The notes under the pieces: generated by a model
What the model was told of the DNA's origin: nothing
Seen by the model: only the letters and a program-made list of their open reading frames with translations
Databases searched by the model: none
Source: Candidatus Poseidoniia archaeon
Lineage (GTDB): Archaea > Thermoplasmatota > Poseidoniia > MGIII > CG-Epi1
Reading direction: 5' to 3'
Assembly (NCBI GenBank): GCA_030748895.1
Contig: JASMLC010000004.1
Coordinates: 62,001 to 126,000 of the forward strand
Length of the DNA stretch: 64,000 nucleotides
Part shown: one piece after another, positions 59,936 to 64,000 of the stretch
Position numbering within the stretch: position 1 is the first letter of the stretch
Layout of the letters: the number at the start of each line of letters is the position of its first letter
Translations under genes and position numbers: made by a program

Positions 59936-60792
59936 CCGTCGCGTGGCTGTGCCTTGGCGACGGCGCCGATGGTATGGCGCACCAGTCGTGCCGCGAGCGC
60001 CGCGGTGTTACCGTTGTCGGCGGGCGGGCAGGTCTCGACACAGTCGAAACCAACCAGCCGGTCGCTCAGGAAATTGAGAACCTGCACCACCTCATAGGGA
60101 GTCATGCCGAACGGCTCGGGGGTGCCGACGCCGGGGGCGAAAGCGGGGTCAATCGCATCCATGTCGAGGCTCAGGTAGAGCGGGCCATCGAGCGACTCGA
60201 CCAGATCGGAGAGGTGTTCGCGCAGTTCGCTCCAGCCCGCCTCGACGTAGTGCAGCCCATCCTCACGCGCAGCGTGCAGCTCTTCGCGCGAGAGCGAGCG
60301 GATGCCAATAGGGCGGACACGCTCGGGGCCAACTATTTCGGAGACGCGGCGCGTCGTCGCGGCGTGCGACCACTTCGCGCCCTGATAGCCGTCGCGATAA
60401 TCGAGGTGCGCGTCGAGGATGATGACTCCAAGTTCGGGATAGTGCTGCTTCAGTGCGGCGACCGCCGGCGGGGTGAGCGAATGCTCGCCGCCGAGGCCGA
60501 CCGGGAACTTGCCGGCAGCACCGATGCGGCCAACGATTTCCCCGATGGCACTGTTGTTGGCCGCCTGGTCGGCGACTGCTTCGACGTCGCCCCAGTCGTG
60601 GGCCGGAACGTCGCGCAGGTCGAGGCCCAGCTCGTTGAGCCACGACTCGAAATTGTGGCTGTGGAAGCGAATCGCCTCTGGACCAGCGGCAGTACCCTTG
60701 CGAAAGCAGGCAGTACCATCAAAGGGGTAGCCCCAGATTACGAAACGCGCGTCATCGAAAGCCGCTTCAGCGTCGGCAAAAAACTCAGGCAC
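59932..60792 (-). CDS. speB: Agmatinase (ureohydrolase family)
   Basis: 286 residues. Mn ligands in GGEHS, DAHLDYRDGY and SLDMDAIDPAFAPGVG, with the terminal ETCPPADNGNTAAL block. It hydrolyses agmatine to putrescine and urea. It overlaps the end of the aIF5A gene by 8 bp. This pairing is sensible, since putrescine leads to the spermidine that modifies aIF5A to hypusine. A related guanidino substrate cannot be excluded. Confidence 0.92.
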   Translation of the reverse strand: MPEFFADAEAAFDDARFVIWGYPFDGTACFRKGTAAGPEAIRFHSHNFESWLNELGLDLRDVPAHDWGDVEAVADQAANNSAIGEIVGRIGAAGKFPVGLGGEHSLTPPAVAALKQHYPELGVIILDAHLDYRDGYQGAKWSHAATTRRVSEIVGPERVRPIGIRSLSREELHAAREDGLHYVEAGWSELREHLSDLVESLDGPLYLSLDMDAIDPAFAPGVGTPEPFGMTPYEVVQVLNFLSDRLVGFDCVETCPPADNGNTAALAARLVRHTIGAVAKAQPRDG

Positions 60793-61180
60793 GCGTGACC
60801 AGCCGCCGCCCCATTGCCTGCAGGAAGCGGATTTCGCTGCCGGGCTCGAGGCTGCCCTGGAACTCCTCGGGGATGTCGGCCATCGGGATGGTAAAGGTCT
60901 CCCAGGTCTCCAGGTCCATGAACTGCACCTCGGGACCCATGTGCGCCAGCACCTGCCCCTTGCGATTGTCCACCTGCGGCACGTGCAGCTTGTGCTTGAC
61001 GGGGTGGACCAGCGACCGTTTGGTGCCGTCGAAGATTCCGACCGCGACTATGCGCGCCTTGGCTTCGCCGTGCTTGCCGGGCTTGGAGGTGATGTACTCA
61101 ACAATCCGGCACGGAGCGTCATCGACGAGGATGTAGCGCCCTACCTTGAGCGACCGGATTTCCTGGATAGTGGTGGTCAT
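60785..61180 (-). CDS. Translation factor aIF5A
   Basis: 131 residues from the ATG at 61180. The hypusine loop TSKPGKHGEAKARI places the modified Lys at 36. An SH3-like N-terminal domain and an OB-fold C-terminal domain follow. It promotes peptide-bond formation at stalling sequences. A longer frame extends 39 codons upstream into the TBP gene and is not credible. The order TBP-aIF5A-agmatinase on one strand with 23-bp and overlapping junctions suggests an operon. Confidence 0.96.
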   Translation of the reverse strand: MTTTIQEIRSLKVGRYILVDDAPCRIVEYITSKPGKHGEAKARIVAVGIFDGTKRSLVHPVKHKLHVPQVDNRKGQVLAHMGPEVQFMDLETWETFTIPMADIPEEFQGSLEPGSEIRFLQAMGRRLVTRA

Positions 61181-61203
61181 AGTTGCGTCTCGCTGGTGGG
61201 AAG

Positions 61204-61758
61204 CTAGTCCTCGCGCAGTAGTCCAGCGGTGCGCAGCTCGTGCTTGATGTTGCGGACGGCGTTCTTGATGTCGTTGACCTCGCGCGCGCCGACGCAAACC
61301 ATCTTGCCGCTGCCAAAGAGCAGCAGCACGACCTTCGGGTCAGCCATGCGGTAGACCAGCCCGGGGAACGCCTCGGGCTCGTATTCGACGTTCTCGAAGC
61401 CGAGTGACATCGCAATCTGAATCAGGTTGAGCGTCGACTCCAGATTGGTGGTGGCGACGATGTTCTGGATGACGATATCTGGCTCGTCATGGACCGGCAT
61501 CTTGAGCGTGCGCAGCTCGGCCACCACCTTGTTGATGGCGACATGCACGTCCGGAATCGAGCGCGCGCCGGTGCAGACCACCTTCCCGCTGCGGAAGATG
61601 AGCACCGCCGTTTTCGGCTCGGCGAGCTTGTAGATCAGGCCCGGGAATCGGTCCTGGTCATACTCGGCCCCCTCGAGCTGGAAGGCGATGTCCTGCAACA
61701 TCAGTTCCTTGCCAATCGAGGCGCTTGCTACAACGTTGACTACTGTTATTTCAGCCAT
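61204..61758 (-). CDS. tbp: TATA-box-binding protein
   Basis: 184 residues made of two direct repeats: VVNVVASASIGKELML...FPGLIYKLAEPKTAVLIFRSGKVVCTGAR and IVIQNIVATTNLES...FPGLVYRMADPKVVLLLFGSGKMVCVGAR. General archaeal transcription factor; strong evidence that the DNA is archaeal. Leu/Val-rich stirrups and the FPGL and GKVVCTGA blocks are intact. Confidence 0.98.
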   Translation of the reverse strand: MAEITVVNVVASASIGKELMLQDIAFQLEGAEYDQDRFPGLIYKLAEPKTAVLIFRSGKVVCTGARSIPDVHVAINKVVAELRTLKMPVHDEPDIVIQNIVATTNLESTLNLIQIAMSLGFENVEYEPEAFPGLVYRMADPKVVLLLFGSGKMVCVGAREVNDIKNAVRNIKHELRTAGLLRED

Positions 61759-61810
61759 GGTAAAACCCCTGAGGACCGCCTATTTAAGTCAGCTATATAA
61801 AGCTTAAATA
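61759..61810 (-). promoter_or_regulatory. Promoter of tbp-aIF5A-speB
   Basis: On the minus strand CTTAAATA (61781-61788) lies about 25 bp before the tbp ATG. A second TATA-like stretch in the quasi-palindrome AGCTATATAAAGCT (61791-61804) lies just upstream. Two boxes could give two start sites, or the palindrome may be an operator, possibly for TBP self-control; this is inference. Confidence 0.5.
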
Positions 61811-61877
61811 TGATTCAGCACGCATCCAGAATCGGTTCCGCGACCTTTTTAGCGCACCCTGCGTGGCGCCGCCGGCG

Positions 61878-61955
61878 GGGCCCGTAGGGTAGCTTGGTCA
61901 ATCCTTCGGCGTTCGGGACGCCGGTACTCCAGTTCAAATCTGGGCGGGCCCACCA
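61878..61955 (+). tRNA. tRNA-Pro (anticodon CGG)
   Basis: Acceptor GGGCCCG (61878-61884) pairs with CGGGCCC (61945-61951). The anticodon stem CGGCG/CGCCG encloses TTCGGGA, anticodon CGG. The T arm contains TTCAAAT. Discriminator A at 61952 and encoded CCA at 61953-61955. A T-rich box (tttttag) lies about 25-30 bp upstream of the gene. No intron is visible. Confidence 0.95.
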
Positions 61956-62034
61956 TTTCGGCTGCTGCAATCCGTCCAGACCGACAAATCACCCCCGGCC
62001 AGCACGCTCACGGCTGACGATGGCGGGCGACCCG

Positions 62035-62781
62035 CTAGAGTGGCTCGCCCGCCGCGAAAAGCGTCTCGAAAATCAGCCCCGAAAGCCGCGCCAGCTCCTC
62101 GTGGTGCAACCAGAGCCCGAGCAGGTGCGCCGCTGATTCCGGCTTTTCCAGGCCGCCGATGAGCAATTCGGCCTGGTCGATGATGAACATCCCGGCAGCG
62201 GGGGTCGCGGCGCGGCGGATTTCGTAATTGCCGGGGAGCCGCGCCAGGTCGAGCGGCGCCTCGCCCAGCGGGAAGAGCAGCCGCACGCGGACGCCGGCGC
62301 GCGAACCGCTCGCGAGTGCGCGGCAGAGCGAGTCGGGGATGGCCGACGGCAGGAAAGCGGCAATGCCGTCGATGCTCTCGGTCGCGCGCAGGCACATCTC
62401 CTCGACCTGCTGGAAGACACCCATGTCGCGCACCGTCACCGACTCTGTGTAGGAGCGCTCCTGCGTTTCGTAGAGCGGAATCAGCGTCTCCTCGGCGGCG
62501 GCGCAGGCCGCTTCGACTTCGCGCAGCCGCAGCTCGGCCAGCCGGCGCGGGTTCTCGGGCGCGTAGGTGCGCGGATGCGCCGAGACCTGATGCGCCGCAC
62601 CGTGGGCGGCGAGGTTGTCCAGGATGCCGTAAATCCGGGCGCGTGAGAAGGCGCAGCCGCGGCTGATGTCCCCGACACTGGCTTCGCCAGCCCGGAGCAG
62701 CAGCCGGTACACCTCCGCCTCGCCGTCGGAAAGCCCCAGCGTGTGGAGTACGGCATCCGGACTGTGTGGTGTGGTGCCCAC
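62035..62781 (-). CDS. TrmB-family transcriptional regulator
   Basis: About 248 residues. N-terminal winged helix: VLHTLGLSDGEAEVYRLLLRAGEASVGDISRGCAFSRARIYGILDNLAAHG. A coiled linker follows, then a TrmB/phospholipase-D-like ligand domain with MFIIDQAELLIGG near the C-terminus. I prefer the GTG at 62781: a TTTATATA box centred near 62806 puts transcription at that codon. A TTG three codons upstream is the alternative. The divergent thiolase gene is a plausible target. Ligand unknown. Confidence 0.85.
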   Translation of the reverse strand: MGTTPHSPDAVLHTLGLSDGEAEVYRLLLRAGEASVGDISRGCAFSRARIYGILDNLAAHGAAHQVSAHPRTYAPENPRRLAELRLREVEAACAAAEETLIPLYETQERSYTESVTVRDMGVFQQVEEMCLRATESIDGIAAFLPSAIPDSLCRALASGSRAGVRVRLLFPLGEAPLDLARLPGNYEIRRAATPAAGMFIIDQAELLIGGLEKPESAAHLLGLWLHHEELARLSGLIFETLFAAGEPL

Positions 62782-62856
62782 GCTCCGCAAAAGGGGTTCT
62801 GCTATATAAATGTTTTACTTTATTAAACTATTATATACCGGGAAGTTTGGGGTTTG
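62782..62856. promoter_or_regulatory. Divergent TrmB-regulator/thiolase promoter
   Basis: 75-bp spacer, very AT-rich from 62800. TTTATATA (minus, about 62803-62810) serves the regulator and TTATATA (plus, 62831-62837) lies about 24 bp before the thiolase ATG. The two boxes are about 28 bp apart, so one bound regulator could affect both. Confidence 0.55.
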
Positions 62857-63993
62857 ATGAGCGAGGCAGTAATTGCAGGCTATGTCCGTTCGCCCTTCAC
62901 CCCCGCTCGCAAGGGCGCGCTGGCGAAGGTGAGACCTGATGAACTGATGGCACAGGTGGTGCGCGGGCTGCTCGAACGGAGCGGCACCGACCCGGCCGGG
63001 CTGGAAGACCTGATTATCGGCTGCGCGTTCCCGGAAGGCGAGCAGGGGCTCAACGTGGCGCGCATTGTCGGCTTCCTTGCGGACCTGCCGCCAGCGGTGG
63101 CGGGGACGACGGTGAACCGCTTCTGCGGCTCGTCGATGCAGGCCATCCACATGGCGGCCGGCGCCATCGCGTCTGGCGCGGGCGAGGCGTTCGTCTGCGG
63201 CGGGGTCGAGTCGATGTCGCGCGTGCCGATGATGGGGTTCAACCCGCTGCCGCATCCGGGGCTTTACGAGCGCGCGCCCGAAGTCTACATTAACATGGGG
63301 CTGACCGCTGAGAACCTGGCGCGCAAATACGATGTTTCGCGCGAAGCGCAGGAGGCATTCGCGCTCGAGTCGCAGCAGCGCGCGGTGCGCGCGGCGAGCG
63401 ACGGCAGCTTCGCTGACGAAATCGTGCCGGTCGAAAACGGCGGTGGCCCGGTCAGCGCCGACGGCTGCCCGCGTCCCGACACCAGCCTCGAGGCGCTGGC
63501 GGGGCTGAAGCCTGCGTTCGACGCTGAAGGCAACGTGACGGCCGGCACTTCGTCACCGCTAACCGACGGCGCGGCGGCGGTGCTGGTGACTTCGGCTGAC
63601 TACGCAAAGCGCCACAAACTGCCCGCCATGGCGCGCATCCGCGCCACCGCGGTCTCGGGCTGCGCGCCCGAAATCATGGGCATCGGCCCCGTCGAGGCGA
63701 CCCGCAAGGCGCTCGAACGCGCCGGGCTGGAGCTGGGGCAGATGGACCTTGTCGAGCTTAACGAGGCGTTCGCAGCGCAGTCGCTAGCGGTGCTGGACGA
63801 ACTGGGGCTGTCGCACGACCGCGTGAATCTGGACGGCGGTGCGATTGCACTGGGCCACCCGCTGGGGGCGAGCGGCGCGCGCATCACCGGCAAGGCAGCA
63901 TCGCTGCTCCAGCGCGAGGGCGGTCGCTACGCGCTGGCGACGATGTGTATCGGCGGCGGACAGGGCATCGCGACGGTGCTCGAGGCAGCGTAA
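62857..63993 (+). CDS. Thiolase (acetyl-CoA C-acyltransferase)
   Basis: 378 residues from the ATG at 62857. Nucleophilic Cys90 is in VNRFCGSSMQAIHMAA; LNEAFAAQSLAVL, the active-site His in GHPLGASGARITG and the second Cys in CIGGGQGIA complete the set. Cleaves 3-ketoacyl-CoA in beta-oxidation, or condenses acetyl-CoA. The stop overlaps the next start as TAATG, as in fadA-fadB-like pairs, so a degradative role is more likely. Divergent from a TrmB regulator. Confidence 0.95.
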   Translation: MSEAVIAGYVRSPFTPARKGALAKVRPDELMAQVVRGLLERSGTDPAGLEDLIIGCAFPEGEQGLNVARIVGFLADLPPAVAGTTVNRFCGSSMQAIHMAAGAIASGAGEAFVCGGVESMSRVPMMGFNPLPHPGLYERAPEVYINMGLTAENLARKYDVSREAQEAFALESQQRAVRAASDGSFADEIVPVENGGGPVSADGCPRPDTSLEALAGLKPAFDAEGNVTAGTSSPLTDGAAAVLVTSADYAKRHKLPAMARIRATAVSGCAPEIMGIGPVEATRKALERAGLELGQMDLVELNEAFAAQSLAVLDELGLSHDRVNLDGGAIALGHPLGASGARITGKAASLLQREGGRYALATMCIGGGQGIATVLEAA

Positions 63994-64000
63994 TGGAGCG
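63993..64000 (+). CDS. Start of a further gene, cut by the window end
   Basis: Only ATGGAGCG is visible, overlapping the thiolase TAA as TAATG. The coupling indicates an operon partner. A 3-hydroxyacyl-CoA dehydrogenase would be usual, but the sequence cannot show it. Confidence 0.35.

Overview
The window looks like a chromosomal segment of a GC-rich, uncultured planktonic euryarchaeon. Marine Group II (Poseidoniia, Thermoplasmatota) is the best guess. The archaeal assignment rests on a TATA-binding protein next to aIF5A, an AglB/STT3-type oligosaccharyltransferase, an archaeosortase, archaeal phospholipid-headgroup enzymes, PurS/PurL, TrmB and V4R regulators, and TATA-like boxes that sit about 25 bp before many start codons, as in leaderless archaeal transcripts. 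Bacterial-like genes (MutS, HPPD, homogentisate dioxygenase, fumarylacetoacetase, aa3-type oxidase) fit an aerobic marine heterotroph. The lineage is an inference from gene content only.

Layout. 1-4.4 kb: a cut-off CoxB, heme o and heme a synthases, and a secreted protein with two blue-copper domains. 4.4-11.6 kb: HIT and EVE proteins, TatA and TatC, MutS, and a site-2 protease carrying a PKD domain. 11.7-14 kb: HPPD and homogentisate dioxygenase; fumarylacetoacetase lies at 22.7-24 kb, overlapped by an unknown 298-residue protein. 14-20 kb: a small respiratory region with a four-His membrane protein, a flavoprotein fragment, an anchored secreted protein and coxCBA, divergent from a winged-helix/V4R regulator with palindromes in the shared promoter. 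20-21.8 kb: a decayed transporter followed by a three-gene metal-homeostasis operon. 24-31 kb: a 2301-residue oligosaccharyltransferase fused to a long chain of extracellular beta domains. 31-32.6 kb: a 42-residue gene, thyA and folA.

32.6-43 kb holds the most striking locus. A 2180-residue surface protein with a C-terminal sorting signal converges on pssA and on a gene in which an archaeosortase (Cys-Arg-His all present) is fused to a phosphatidylserine-decarboxylase-like domain. In haloarchaea PssA, PssD and ArtA act together in lipid anchoring of surface proteins; here two of the three functions are one polypeptide, translationally coupled to the third. At least four proteins in the window end in a Pro motif, a hydrophobic segment and an Arg cluster, and are candidate substrates.

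43-64 kb: purC, archaetidylinositol-phosphate synthase and pgpA around a duplicated hairpin, purS-purL, an NhaD-like antiporter with a strikingly AT-rich core, a rhomboid protease with a zinc knuckle, a 2367-residue surface protein, pdxT, a ferredoxin lacking a normal start codon, AlkA, agmatinase-aIF5A-TBP, two tRNAs (Leu-CAA, Pro-CGG), a TrmB regulator and a thiolase. A 24-bp sequence recurs exactly after two unrelated stop codons, with a third diverged copy. I see no CRISPR array, insertion sequence, prophage or rRNA.
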